This document shows positions 10,946 through 22,212 of a stretch of 64,000 nt of DNA, piece by piece. The DNA is from Phytophthora sp. 'mugwort' (Eukaryota; Oomycota; Peronosporomycetes; Peronosporales; Peronosporaceae), in the NCBI GenBank assembly GCA_033558025.1, contig JAUCEF010000006.1:5191325-5255324 (forward strand), written 5' to 3'. Under the pieces are notes generated by a model. That model saw only the letters and a program-made list of their open reading frames with translations. It ran no database searches and had not been told where the DNA came from. The position numbers were made by a program, and so were the translations under genes. Numbering within the stretch: the first letter of the stretch is position 1; every line of letters begins with the position of its first letter.

Positions 10946-11687
10946 ATGATGAACAAGCGGTTGAGGTCCATCTGCTGCTCAACTACCTGAGCAATCACGT
11001 CAACGCTTACATGCGGGCGTCAAAAAGCGCTTTTACGAAGGTGCGCGCGATTTCTTGGCCAAGCACGAGCACGGAAAGACTAAGAAGCAGTGCAAAACTA
11101 AATGTAGCGAGCTGGATTCAGGCTACAAACAATACAAGCTGAAGCTGGCTCAGTCAGGGTTCAGGCTGCAGGGGTCAGACCCGCCGACCATCAAAGGTTA
11201 GCTATAGCAAAGCGAAGAGTGGGTCTCAAACAAACTTAAATCTTGTGCACGTATTACGATGTTTATAGAGATGCTTCAGAAGAAGTGCCCATTTATTATA
11301 AGATGGATGCCATATTTGGGGAGCGTCACAACGCAAACCCGTCTGTCTTGATGGAGACAGGGCGGGTGTGTTTAACGGGGCAAGATTATCTCGGTGACTC
11401 CACTGCGAGTGAGAATTCCATGTCGAGGCGGCTAGTGACGTCATGGCTGAGGGTGGAGCGCTTGAGCTGCCGGATGATGGCAGCTTGCCAACAACGACGA
11501 CTCCGTCAACTGTAGTGAGACAGTCGAAGACGAAGGGTCCTGTTGGCAAACGATCGTTTACGCCCGCCGTGCGACTACAGTTGCTGGTGTTAGCAGCCTG
11601 CACGATGCGTTTTCGCGAATCCACAAAGAGAAGTCTGAGCGCCGCCAGAAGAGAGAGGTGACTCCAAGTGTGAAGAGCAGCAGCTAA
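10946..11687 (+). pseudogene. SANT/Myb-like DNA-binding protein, left copy, broken
   Basis: Frame-joined translation gives EVHLLLNYLSNHVNAYMRAS followed, after a frameshift near 11020, by GARDFLAKHEHGKTKKQCKT and YKQYKLKLAQSGFRLQGSD. This pattern resembles the SANT/Myb-like domain proteins common in oomycete genomes and often linked to mobile elements. The next part includes YYKMDAIFGERHNANP, and the C-terminal basic tail ends at 11687. A frameshift near 11565 breaks the tail here. The right-arm copy keeps the tail open, reading FTPAGATTVAGVSSLHDAFS. The start is uncertain. Such proteins bind DNA, but no target can be named. Confidence 0.5.
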
Positions 11688-12181
11688 TGCTTTAGGACGC
11701 TACTGCGAAACAAATAGCGTGTAGCTAAGATCTGTGTAACTACGCCAACATCATCTAACTCATCGCCACTTTCGTCGTTCTTGCTCGAATCTTCTAAAGC
11801 TGCATAAAGGATTCGAGCTTGCAGAAGCAGGTCTGTAGCCGCACGGTTCCTTTCTTTACCATGCTACTAGTTAGAAATGGAGTCAACCAGTCACCGCCAG
11901 CCACCGAACAAAATGTACTTGTATCTTATTGGACAAAAATGAAGGTAGCGTCTGGCAAGTGTAGGCTTCATGTCCTCACGCCATAAGGCTCACGGTTGGA
12001 AGGCTGCAGATTTCTCACGAATGGCTACTTCATCGAACCTACAACCTGTAAAACTAACAACCATGAGAACACTAATATAATATTGCGATGCGGGCACTTT
12101 CATTTCTATTAATAAGTACAACTAATCCAAAAAAAAAAGGGGGGGGGGCAATAGACTATAAGTTGCGGTATTAGCACTGGT
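11688..12181. other. AT-rich non-coding stretch with a homopolymer tract
   Basis: No gene recognised. It includes an A-run followed directly by a G-run near 12131-12148, which is mirrored in the right arm. Confidence 0.5.
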
Positions 12182-12643
12182 GTCACATATATTCAAACTG
12201 CACTAAAATATTCTAAATTGTTTCGCATGCAGATGATGGGGTGCGTTGACATAAATGAAGTGTTCACAATAGTGACCCCCAACAATTCCAAAATAGTGTC
12301 TGACGTACATGTAGCTGCGTTCCATGCACGATATGGATGAATACCATTGTCTCTCCGACCAGACTTGATCAAAGTATGGTACAAATTAGCCAATCCGATT
12401 CTTCTCCGATTCGTCACATATATCCAAACTGCACTAAAATATTCTAAATTGTTTCGCAGCAGATGATGGAGTGCGTTGACATAAATTAAGTGTTCACAAT
12501 AGTGACCCCCAACAATTCCAAAATAGTGTCTGACGTACATGTAGCTGCGTTCCATGCACGATATGGATGAATACCATTGTCTCTCCGACCAGACTTGATC
12601 AAAGTATGGTACAAATTAGCCAATCCGATTCTTCTCCGATTCG
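12182..12643 (+). repeat. 231-bp tandem duplication, left copy
   Basis: Two head-to-tail units starting at 12182 and 12413 (GTCACATATATYCAAACTGC) match almost base for base. The unit ends in GATTCTTCTCCGATTCG and resembles the terminal sequence next to Crypton A. A diverged single relative lies at about 21069-21220. Confidence 0.8.
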
Positions 12644-12860
12644 TTTTAGCCAATGTAAAACAGTTGCAAAGGTTTTGGCGAGTCAAATCGCTTCACTTTG
12701 TTCAGTTTCATCCAATAAAAACGCGAATAGATGTTGCAGTCGAAAGCAGAGGGACCCCGACGTATCCGGTCGAGCTGATGCCCGGATATGTGCATCGTGC
12801 TACAAACGTGTGGGGTGCCACGTATCACTCGCATATTTGCCGCCTCTCCAACCAAGAGCG

Positions 12861-14819
12861 ATGAGCCTGAACGACTTGAAGCCCGCCAACACCAAGCGCG
12901 TGCGAGCGACGGCCATAAAGGCGTTCGCTTCCTCAGCATGGAGCATATCAGGGCTTTGGTCGTCGCGGACCCAAGCCGCGCAAGTGGTATTCTAGTGACG
13001 CTGATGGACAAGTTTGGTGTGTACCTGGCATTTCACGCAAAAGCACGGGGCAGCACCTGCGCGCCACTCCGTCGCTCAATACTTCCGCCAGGCGAAGTGG
13101 TGGCTCCTGGACGAGTATCCTGTGCAAGGCGGCACTGTAGCACGGCAGCTGCTGAGCATGGGGCGCACGCTTTAGCAGAACTGTATCAAGCGCGAAAGTG
13201 GTGGGTTTGTCAAGAAGGCGATTGTATGCACGAAGGAGGATCTCAGGAAGATGACAAGGTACCTGTATTCAACAGCCATTTGTGCGTCGGACTCCCAAGA
13301 TGTAGCTCTGTTGTGCATCTTGTCATACCACTTTGGCCGCGCTTCGTACCTGACCTTCGTCCGGAAGCAGCAGCATTTCATAGGGGCTGCCAGCGTATTC
13401 TTCATCCGCTTCATTCGCATGAAGACGTCCGCCGAGCAGGCACTGTCGCTCTTCCCCGACGCTGATTTCACAATTTGCCCGGTGCTGGAGCTCGCGCTGG
13501 CTTTGACACCCAGTAGTCGCCCTGCGCAGCTCTCCTCAGCCACTTGTCAGTACAGTCGAAAGACGTCCCCTTGAGCTGACCGACGCCATCCCATTGCTGG
13601 ACCTGCTTGAGGACAACGGCATCCTGGATTCTTCTCGGACGCCGACGAGAAGCAGCACAGTTCGCACGGCGCCGACGTTGGTATTCATGCTCTTGTCAGC
13701 CGCCTACTCGATGGTGTCGCTGACCCCGCTGGAGTCGAAGAGCCGCTAACCTCTCACTCGTTTCAACGCGGCGGTGCCCAGCATGCCAACGCGTGCTCGG
13801 AGCTGACGGCATAGTGGATCGTCGATCACGGAGCTTGGAACTTGACCACGACGAACAAAGCCTTCGCTTACGTCTTCAATAATCCGAAATAAGACCATCA
13901 AGTCGCAAAGGTACTGAGCGGAATGGCGCCAAAGCAATCCTCTGTTTTTTCGTCGCTGGAAGTCTTCGGCTCGGCCACACAGGAGCAACTTAGAGAGGTT
14001 AGCCAGAAGCTCTTTAATGCGAGTCATATACTGGGTAACAACGCCTTCAACGTTTGCGCTGCTGTGAGAGGTATGCTGACCACAACCATTATCCTCCACT
14101 ACCCGTCACTGATGAAGTCCAACGCGCAGGGGCCATCGATGACGACGATCCAGCGTTGCACCGAGGCCTCTGGTGTGATCACGTCGAACTGCTTGCTTGG
14201 TCACAGCAACGCACGAGGTCTGCTGCTTCAGCTCACACCATCGCGGACGACCTGACGGAAGGAAACATGAAAGCCAAAGTTGCGTTCGATCATCAGACTG
14301 CATTGATAGAAAGGTTAGTCGAGGTCAACTGTCGCCTCGAGGCTCGAGTCAACTTGCTAGAGCTACAAGCATCAACACTGGAGAGAGCACATCAGTACAC
14401 CGCGGTGAGCAAGCGAAGCGACCAAGAGATAAAGATGAAACGTACCAGCGAAGCGCCGACGTCGATCGAAAACGATACCTCTCGTCGATACCTCGTTTGC
14501 GTGGTACACGGCAGTTCCGCGTGTATGCTTGAGTACTAACAAGCACAAGAATTCGGACGCCAAGCAGCTCGTGGCCTTCATGAAGCTCTTCATTGAAGAC
14601 GGATACGCGCTCGACGAGTCGTCGCCGAGCTACAAGGATAACGCCCGTCAGCTTGGAGAGCTAGCGTCAAACAAAGTCGTGGCGTACCTCCGCGCGCGAA
14701 ACGTACCGTCAATGGGATCTAACGCTAGTCTCAAGGAGCTTCGTCGACTGCATCGAGATGGAACCTCAATATATAAATCAATTTATGTCGTTACAATGGT
14801 GGTCGTCAGAAATGACTGA
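12861..14819 (+). pseudogene. Crypton-type tyrosine recombinase A, copy 1
   Basis: Frame-joined translation gives an approximately 650-residue protein. The N-terminal half starts MSLNDLKPANTKRVRATAIK and continues with VRFLSMEHIRALVV and VTLMDKFGVYLAFH. The catalytic half has DVALLCILSYHFGRAS, the probable first catalytic Arg, and RFIRMKTSAEQALSLFPDAD. The HxxR-like box near 13755 reads HSFQRGGAQHAN. The C-terminal tail runs through KAKVAFDHQTALIERLVEVN and SDAKQLVAFMKLFIEDGYAL. Cryptons move as DNA circles using a tyrosine recombinase. Frameshifts near 12930 and 13045 and stop codons near 13185, 13815 and 13885 make it inactive. Family assignment is by resemblance to oomycete Crypton proteins. 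Copies 2 and 3 share nearly all lesions. Confidence 0.72.
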
Positions 14820-15109
14820 TGGAACAAATCTTAATGGAGTGATGACAGACGCAGATGACCAGCAATGATTGGACACAGCTCGTCTTCTTGCTTGATGATC
14901 CTCAATGACTTCATCAGCGCCTACCACCAACGTCTTGCAATCGGTAAAGTTGTAGAACCCGCGCCACTCCATCCCCGAGGCGCGCTCAGGCCGCTTCTAT
15001 AATACAACACGTCATATTACCCGTGTCCTTGTGGTCGGTGCTTCCGTATATGTCGCTCGCTTGGAGGCCTACCACAGTCATTCGAGTATAGAGAAATTTA
15101 CCGGCGGCT
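14820..15109. other. 3' flank of Crypton A
   Basis: Repeated near-identically in the other two Crypton A units (18693-18982 and 37323-37612). No separate gene recognised. Confidence 0.5.
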
Positions 15110-15157
15110 GGAATCAAACCACCTCCTTCCCCTTCAGGGGCTCTTCCATTTGAGCTA
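15110..15157 (-). promoter_or_regulatory. tRNA-like internal Pol III promoter (A and B box), copy 1; possible SINE head
   Basis: On the minus strand TAGCTCAAATGG (15157-15146) fits a Pol III A box, and GGTTTGATTCC (15120-15110) fits a B box, 37 bp apart start to start. GCTC and GAGC can pair as a D stem. The anticodon and acceptor stems do not pair well, so it is not a functional tRNA. tRNA-derived SINE heads look like this, and SINEs are known in Phytophthora. Confidence 0.45.
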
Positions 15158-16307
15158 TATCGGTGGGAGGTCATACAACAACATCGCAGGGGATACTTCA
15201 GCTGGAGTGCTCGGCGGGGAATTCATAATTACAGTTCTTTGTGGAAGCGACAACCCTCTTAGAAGTGCCATGGACACAACCCCTCAATTCACGAGGCCAG
15301 GTGGTTAATTGATCCCTGAAGATGATGGGCAAAATGGCGCAGTCAAAATCGCACGAAAACTACTCATTTGCAAGAAGAAATTACGCCTGCCACCTATAAA
15401 TGAGCCAATCATTTGCGAGGGGATTTTGTACGGGCCGTATGTCATTTTACGAAAGCCTCCACAACTTGGTTCGATACAAAACTCTGCGATATGGTCGGAT
15501 GCTAGTCGGGGTCGTCATGATACGGCATGGGGGGCGTTTGGTGAAACAGCATACAGCACGTGACTGTAATAACTAATATTCAATTTGAGCCATTTATCAT
15601 CGCAACTAGCAACTCCTGCGTACATATCTGTATCCCGCAAAACAACACTTCCCGCTATACTTAATCTAACTCAGTACATGTAGCCGCGTGGCAGCAAATC
15701 ATCACTGTACGCGGGCATATATCTGACTGTCGACGAAATGGCGGCAATGTATTGCGCTTTGTATGGACTCGTAGGCAAATCAGCGCGAATTCCGCCAAAA
15801 TTAAAAATTGCAACCCGACGGTGTGCAGTCGTTTTCTATGCTCATCCGGAAGATGGACGATGAGCCGATTTTCGTAGAAAATGGTTCCTACGACATCCTA
15901 CAGGTTAGAAGTGCCAGTCTTCCTGTCCGACCTCACAATACAAAGTCCATTCAAACATGCCGATGCCCTCCAATGTGCCAGTCAGAATCAGGAACGCGAA
16001 CCTCGCAGCGATTAACGTCCGTATGACCACGACGACCCCAAGGTCCGGCACTTGCGACAGTGCCACCATAGCCCCAGAGAGTTAGATCAGTACCCCACCT
16101 ACACCGGGGCATCATTGCCACCGCGGCGACGAAGGTTCAACCACACCCAAAGGAAACAGCAGTACCATGGACCAGCGGACTCCACCGCAGAAGCACTGCT
16201 ATGTCGGCGACGGCCGGCCACAGAGGTAGCGAGGTCATGGTGGTGCTTGACCACAGCGGATCCAGCGCGGTCTTGGCTACGCCCGACAACACGTAAACAG
16301 CGCGGCC
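15158..16307. other. Spacer between the tRNA-like unit and Crypton B, left arm
   Basis: It contains the outer flank of the Crypton A unit (about 15158-15315), a segment whose diverged homologue lies at 18300-18385, and about 800 bp with only doubtful short frames. One frame at 15808-16026 (MQPDGVQSFSML...) might be a remnant but resembles nothing I know. Confidence 0.4.
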
Positions 16308-18202
16308 ATGGTGACGTCGAGCAGCAGCAGGTGTCGCTGCAGCACGACCATGGTGGCCCCCAACCCAACAATCGAAGCGGCTTCGTGGAGCCAGAAGGCC
16401 GCGGCGCTGCTAGCTCCGAAGCTGGAGAAGTCCCAAGAAGTGCGGGACGCATGCGTTTCATCAAAGACAGAAAGCGTACCGTGGCAGCTTGAAAAAAATG
16501 TTGGGATGGATTGTGGAAACGCGAGGAGCGGAAGCTTGGCGATATTTTTGGTAGCGATGGACAAATTGATCTTACCCATTTCGCAGTAAAAGACTTTGAG
16601 AGCTTTCTTTTATCGAAACGAAAAGTGTCGGTGTTGAAGCACTTACCGGATACCGTAGCGCTACCAAGGATCTTTATCGAAGAAAAGAGACCCCCTATCA
16701 GCATCCTACTCTAAACGTTTGCAACTTTCTTCTCGGGGTTGAAACGAATGGAGGCCGCCAAATACCAATCGGTGTCGGCGAAAGAGTCTGGCAAAGACCA
16801 CCATTTTCACTGTACCGACATCGATGCAGAAAGACACTCGGCCGACAGGACGGGGGCTTCACGCATTGTTTCTTACAAATCGATGGAAATCTGATGTGCC
16901 GCACCCAGTCAATGCCCGGAGCATCTAAGCAGCCATAACGACAGCATAGGATGTGTGATGAAAAAAATAAAATAAAACAATCAGGAAGGCAACGGGCCGA
17001 AGGATCACCGCCACATGTACGTAAATCCCCTCTGCCCGGATACGTGTTGGATTACTACGTTGGGTTTGTACTTAGCATGTCGGCTAACTCAACCACCAGG
17101 CCCACTCTACCCCCGTTCCGAGCAGAAATCCCGATTGGTAATATTCTCCGTCTGTTGATAAGTGATCTGAAGCAAGAAACGCACTACGGCTCTCATTCAA
17201 CAAGAAAAGGTGTTGCTACTTCGGTTGCAGTGGGTCTACGGGTGGTCCGTCTATTACTAGCTTGTGTCTACGAGTCGGTTGGTCTCTTGGTGGGGTGCAA
17301 GATCGCTGCAAGCGCTACGGAGCTTCCGGTGACCAGTACCTTGGCCGAGTGGTGGCAGGTCTTCCTTAGAATAGCCCCAAGTTTGCTGTAAGTTGCCTCA
17401 TTTTGTGGATAACGAGCGCTCGACACCTGCTGCGTGTGTCCGCCAAATGTACCCATCTCTATCTGATAGCAGCAGCCTTGCATACATACTCAACTTATGC
17501 ACCGCTCTCTCGTTAAGCATCCTGTATACCTGCGAGAATTGCTGCCACGATCGCACCCTCTACTTTCAACGACAATGTTTCGGGATCCAGCAATGATAGC
17601 AGAGCTAGAAGGCGATTTAGACTCGCCATGGATGCAACCAACTGGGGTTCCGCCGCACGTGGAACTTTTAAGTAACGTCAACGAGTTCAGAAATCGATCG
17701 ACAATGTACCGACAGTTCTACTTGATGGCATGAGCTCGCTAATTGAGAGGAAGGGCGTTGCAACGGGCAACATCACCAAAGATCTACAAGAAACTACTAT
17801 CACTAACCTGCAGTGGCGTGCAAGACTCGCGCGAGATCAGGCTGCGCCAGCGATGCCAACATCGGCGTTATTCGGATCAGAGATAGCTCACTACTATGAA
17901 GGCAAGTTCCATATGCGCCGAAAACGTTTGTGCTTCCAAAGACTGGGGCTTTTGGATCGTAGAAGTTGTGGTGGTTTGGTGAAAAAGCGAGAGGCTACCC
18001 AGCACTAAAGCGCATTGGTGCTTACGATCTAGCGCATGAGAATGTGCGCAAGAGTTTCAGACTGGTTCAGTTTGGTGAAACGAATCGCTGATGCAGCAAC
18101 GGCGGGGTGTGAAGTTACGCCAGGAATGACAGAAGAACAGGTAGGCAAGATTTTAGCCTCGAATGGGCTTTTGTCACTTCTACTGTCTACTCGAAAGCGT
18201 TG
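16308..18202 (+). pseudogene. Crypton-type tyrosine recombinase B, left copy
   Basis: This is a different Crypton lineage from A. A plausible N-terminus starts near 16308. DGQIDLTHFAVKDFESFLLS (near 16560) begins the DNA-binding core. Tracts resembling GLKRMEAAKYQS, GKDHHF, GFTHCFLQIDGNLMC and GPKDHRHMYVNPLCPDTCW follow in shifting frames. The catalytic region has YGSHSTRKGVAT (HxxR, near 17190) and then, in another frame, WSLGGVQDRCKRYGASGDQY (near 17280-17340), where the C-terminal Tyr is the candidate nucleophile. The tail includes PRSHPLLSTTMFRDPAMIAE and ends RKR-stop at 18202. At least five frameshifts and several stops are present. The inner end of the inverted duplication falls at about 17597 inside this gene, so only this copy has a recognisable 3' end. 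Confidence 0.68.
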
Positions 18203-18384
18203 AGTGTGTGAGCTGTCCATCGGAACCACGCTTCGACTAACTCGACAAGCACAAAAGCGTCTATATCGTGACGACTCCGACTGTCGCCGCATCTCCGATT
18301 AGCAAATCCTAGTCGCAGAATTTTACATCGAATCAAGTTGTGGAAGCTTTCGTACAAATGACAGCGGTCCGTAAAAACTCTCCA
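18203..18384. other. Diverged Crypton A flank
   Basis: Non-coding. From about 18315 it is recognisably similar to the reverse complement of about 15380-15500 but with many differences. This contrasts with the near-perfect match that starts at about 18385. Confidence 0.5.
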
Positions 18385-18644
18385 CGCAAATGATTGGCGC
18401 ATTTATAGGTGGCAGGCGTAATTTCTTCTTGCAAATGAGTAGTTTTCGTGCGATTTTGACTGCGCCATTTTGCCCATCATCTTCAGGGATCAATTAACCA
18501 CCTGGCCTCGTGAATTGAGGGGTTGTGTCCATGGCACTTCTAAGAGGGTTGTCGCTTCCACAAAGAACTGTAATTATGAATTCCCCGCCGAGCACTCCAG
18601 CTGAAGTATCCCCTGCGATGTTGTTGTATGACCTCCCACCGATA

Positions 18645-18692
18645 TAGCTCAAATGGAAGAGCCCCTGAAGGGGAAGGAGGTGGTTTGATTCC
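18645..18692 (+). promoter_or_regulatory. tRNA-like internal Pol III promoter, copy 2
   Basis: Same A box (18645-18656) and B box (18682-18692) as copy 1, here on the plus strand and convergent with Crypton A copy 2. Confidence 0.45.
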
Positions 18693-18982
18693 AGCCGCCG
18701 GTAAATTTCTCTATACTCGAATGACTGTGGTAGGCCTCCAAGCGAGCGACATATACGGAAGCACCGACCACAAGGACACGGGTAATATGACGTGTTGTAT
18801 TATAGAAGCGGCCTGAGCGCGCCTCGGGGATGGAGTGGCGCGGGTTCTACAACTTTACCGATTGCAAGACGTTGGTGGTAGGCGCTGATGAAGTCATTGA
18901 GGATCATCAAGCAAGAAGACGAGCTGTGTCCAATCATTGCTGGTCATCTGCGTCTGTCATCACTCCATTAAGATTTGTTCCA

Positions 18983-20941
18983 TCAGTCATTTCTGACGAC
19001 CACCATTGTAACGACATAAATTGATTTATATATTGAGGTTCCATCTCGATGCAGTCGACGAAGCTCCTTGAGACTAGCGTTAGATCCCATTGACGGTACG
19101 TTTCGCGCGCGGAGGTACGCCACGACTTTGTTTGACGCTAGCTCTCCAAGCTGACGGGCGTTATCCTTGTAGCTCGGCGACGACTCGTCGAGCGCGTATC
19201 CGTCTTCAATGAAGAGCTTCATGAAGGCCACGAGCTGCTTGGCGTCCGAATTCTTGTGCTTGTTAGTACTCAAGCATACACGCGGAACTGCCGTGTACCA
19301 CGCAAACGAGGTATCGACGAGAGGTATCGTTTTCGATCGACGTCGGCGCTTCGCTGGTACGTTTCATCTTTATCTCTTGGTCGCTTCGCTTGCTCACCGC
19401 GGTGTACTGATGTGCTCTCTCCAGTGTTGATGCTTGTAGCTCTAGCAAGTTGACTCGAGCCTCGAGGCGACAGTTGACCTCGACTAACCTTTCTATCAAT
19501 GCAGTCTGATGATCGAACGCAACTTTGGCTTTCATGTTTCCTTCCGTCAGGTCGTCCGCGATGGTGTGAGCTGAAGCAGCAGACCTCGTGCGTTGCTGTG
19601 ACCAAGCAAGCAGTTCGACGTGATCACACCAGAGGCCTCGGTGCAACGCTGGATCGTCGTCATCGATGGCCCCTGCGCGTTGGACTTCATCAGTGACGGG
19701 TAGTGGAGGATAATGGTTGTGGTCAGCATACCTCTCACAGCAGCGCAAACGTTGAAGGCGTTGTTACCCAGTATATGACTCGCATTAAAGAGCTTCTGGC
19801 TAACCTCTCTAAGTTGCTCCTGTGTGGCCGAGCCGAAGACTTCCAGCGACGAAAAAACAGAGGATTGCTTTGGCGCCATTCCGCTCAGTACCTTTGCGAC
19901 TTGATGGTCTTATTTCGGATTATTGAAGACGTAAGCGAAGGCTTTGTTCGTCGTGGTCAAGTTCCAAGCTCCGTGATCGACGATCCACTATGCCGTCAGC
20001 TCCGAGCACGCGTTGGCATGCTGGGCACCGCCGCGTTGAAACGAGTGAGAGGTTAGCGGCTCTTCGACTCCAGCGGGGTCAGCGACACCATCGAGTAGGC
20101 GGCTGACAAGAGCATGAATACCAACGTCGGCGCCGTGCGAACTGTGCTGCTTCTCGTCGGCGTCCGAGAAGAATCCAGGATGCCGTTGTCCTCAAGCAGG
20201 TCCAGCAATGGGATGGCGTCGGTCAGCTTAAGGGGACGTCTTTCGACTGTACTGACAAGTGGCTGAGGAGAGCTGCGCAGGGCGACTACTGGGTGTCAAA
20301 GCCAGCGCGAGCTCCAGCACCGGGCAAATTGTGAAATCAGCGTCGGGGAAGAGCGACAGTGCCTGCTCGGCGGACGTCTTCATGCGAATGAAGCGGATGA
20401 AGAATACGCTGGCAGCCCCTATGAAATGCTGCTGCTTCCGGACGAAGGTCAGGTACGAAGCGCGGCCAAAGTGGTATGACAAGATGCACAACAGAGCTAC
20501 ATCTTGGGAGTCCGACGCACAAATGGCTGTTGAATACAGGTACCTTGTCATCTTCCTGAGATCCTCCTTCGTGCATACAATCGCCTTCTTGACAAACCCA
20601 CCACTTTCGCGCTTGATACAGTTCTGCTAAAGCGTGCGCCCCATGCTCAGCAGCTGCCGTGCTACAGTGCCGCCTTGAACAGGATACTCGTCCAGGAGCC
20701 ACCACTTCGCCTGGCGGAAGTATTGAGCGACGGAGTGGCGCGCAGGTGCTGCCCCGTGCTTTTGCGTGAAATGCCAGGTACACACCAAACTTGTCCATCA
20801 GCGTCACTAGAATACCACTTGCGCGGCTTGGGTCCGCGACGACCAAAGCCCTGATATGCTCCATGCTGAGGAAGCGAACGCCTTTATGGCCGTCGCTCGC
20901 ACGCGCTTGGTGTTGGCGGGCTTCAAGTCGTTCAGGCTCAT
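18983..20941 (-). pseudogene. Crypton-type tyrosine recombinase A, copy 2
   Basis: Same protein, same HSFQRG box and same internal stops as copy 1, read on the minus strand. It has one extra difference: a substitution near 20230 gives a stop (LSLRD in place of LELTD context). With copy 3 it shares a Ser where copy 1 has Ala in the CxRRHCST stretch. With copy 1 it shares a Lys where copy 3 has Gly in the AxARG stretch. This mosaic pattern suggests exchange among the three copies. Confidence 0.72.
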
Positions 20942-21068
20942 CGCTCTTGGTTGGAGAGGCGGCAAATATGCGAGTGATACGTGGCACCCCACACGTTTGT
21001 AGCACGATGCACATATCCGGGTATCAGCTCCGACCGGATACGTCGGAGTCCCTCTGCTTTCGACTGCA

Positions 21069-22212
21069 GCCTCGGATGAAACTAAAAAATATGAATCGAT
21101 TTGATTCTTTAAAAAGAAGTATTTGGTTTTCGTTGGCTAAAGGAATCAGAGAAGATTCGCATTGGCTAATATGCACAATAATTTGATTAAGTTTAGTCGG
21201 AGGGACAGTGTTATTCATCTATATAGTTAAGAATGCTCTTACTGGCCAAACCTTAGCACTAATAGCCAATAGTCGTCAAAGATTTTGTGCTGGACCGTTG
21301 TTCCTGGATACAGTAATTGAAAGGTTTCACGGCTGCCAAAAAGTCCAATTTGATTTTGCTGTTTTCGTTGCCAACACGTCGAAGCGATTGTGATGGCGTT
21401 TTGTATAGTGAGAAATTAGCCATCTGGCACGCCCAACGAACGCGCAGGATACATAGGAAGCTCGAACGCTAAAGTTTTTTGGGGTGGACGCCTGTGTCCT
21501 CGCAATACCCACTGGGTAATACCCAGTACTGCAGCGCCGTAAGCAAGCCAGACAGCGAAAATCAGACCTCAGTGGTGTGGGTCGGTTTGCGGCTCGTCGC
21601 AGCCAAAGGTCAATACTTGGGATCTGTGGTGCGCGCACAGCAGGTTCAGCAGGATAGGAATACGGCACGCCGCGCGGGATATCCCCAGCGTGGTGATTGT
21701 ATCACCACGATGCAGATTTAGTGTCGTGTTGTCTTTTGTCTCACCTTCGGCACTCACGATTGGCGGCGGACACTGGATAAGGTAAGTCGTCACCTGCCGA
21801 AAAAAAGCAGAGCAAAGTAACAAAATCGCAAGTGATTGATTGTACTGTACATGACTCCTGCACGGTGGTAAATTATTTATTATAATATTGAGTCAATCCA
21901 CCGAGGACTTTTAAGTCCTTAAAAGTACTCGTACTGTACGAGGCCTTTTTAAGGAGTCGTACACACGGTATCCTGACATAAGAAGTATAGCGTTGCTTCC
22001 ACCAGATGGCGATCATACCATGTGTAATTAGACAGGACATTCCATTTCTTATGACATGATTCTAGCCAATCGATGAATTTTGTTTGTGCCTTACGGATTT
22101 TTTTCTATGGATTCCGCCAATGAGGTGGCTGTAAACCTCGCTATTGACTAGCCGCAGCCCTATAGCCGGAGCGATAAACGTGCATAGTCGCAGGTAGGAG
22201 CCGGCTGGCGTA
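21069..22212. other. Junction of repeat DNA and host intergenic DNA
   Basis: Positions 21069-21220 are a diverged relative of the 231-bp unit next to Crypton A. The remainder to 22212 is unique, AT-rich in part, and has no gene I recognise. It presumably contains the promoter of the membrane-protein gene. Confidence 0.5.

Larger units (their letters stand above)
3018..17597 (+). repeat. Left arm of a 14.5-kb inverted duplication
   Basis: Every recognisable segment from 3018 to about 17560 recurs as its reverse complement at 34868-49364. Paired coordinates sum to a constant: 52382 for 3018-9400, 52381 to about 10370, 52434 to about 11500, and 52432 from 12.8 kb on. The steps mark only small indels. 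Translations of the two arms are identical over long stretches with a handful of substitutions, so identity is above 99 percent by eye. The outer limit coincides with the end of the Ty3 3' LTR. The inner limit lies inside Crypton B, where the last 35 bp are related but diverged. Confidence 0.93.
18385..21068 (-). repeat. Third Crypton A unit, near-identical core with diverged flanks
   Basis: This 2.7-kb block matches 37015-39698 base for base apart from a few substitutions and is inverted relative to 12734-15417. Outside both limits the homology continues but drops abruptly to roughly 70-85 percent. That pattern fits a recent conversion tract laid over older copies. Confidence 0.8.

Noticed and set aside
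16099..16704. 201-codon minus-strand open frame (mirrored at 35728-36333)
   Set aside because: Cys/Trp/Arg-rich low-complexity translation antisense to Crypton B, so it is a shadow.
18645..18730. A functional tRNA gene
   Set aside because: A and B boxes and a D stem are present, but the acceptor and anticodon stems do not pair, so it is at most tRNA-derived.
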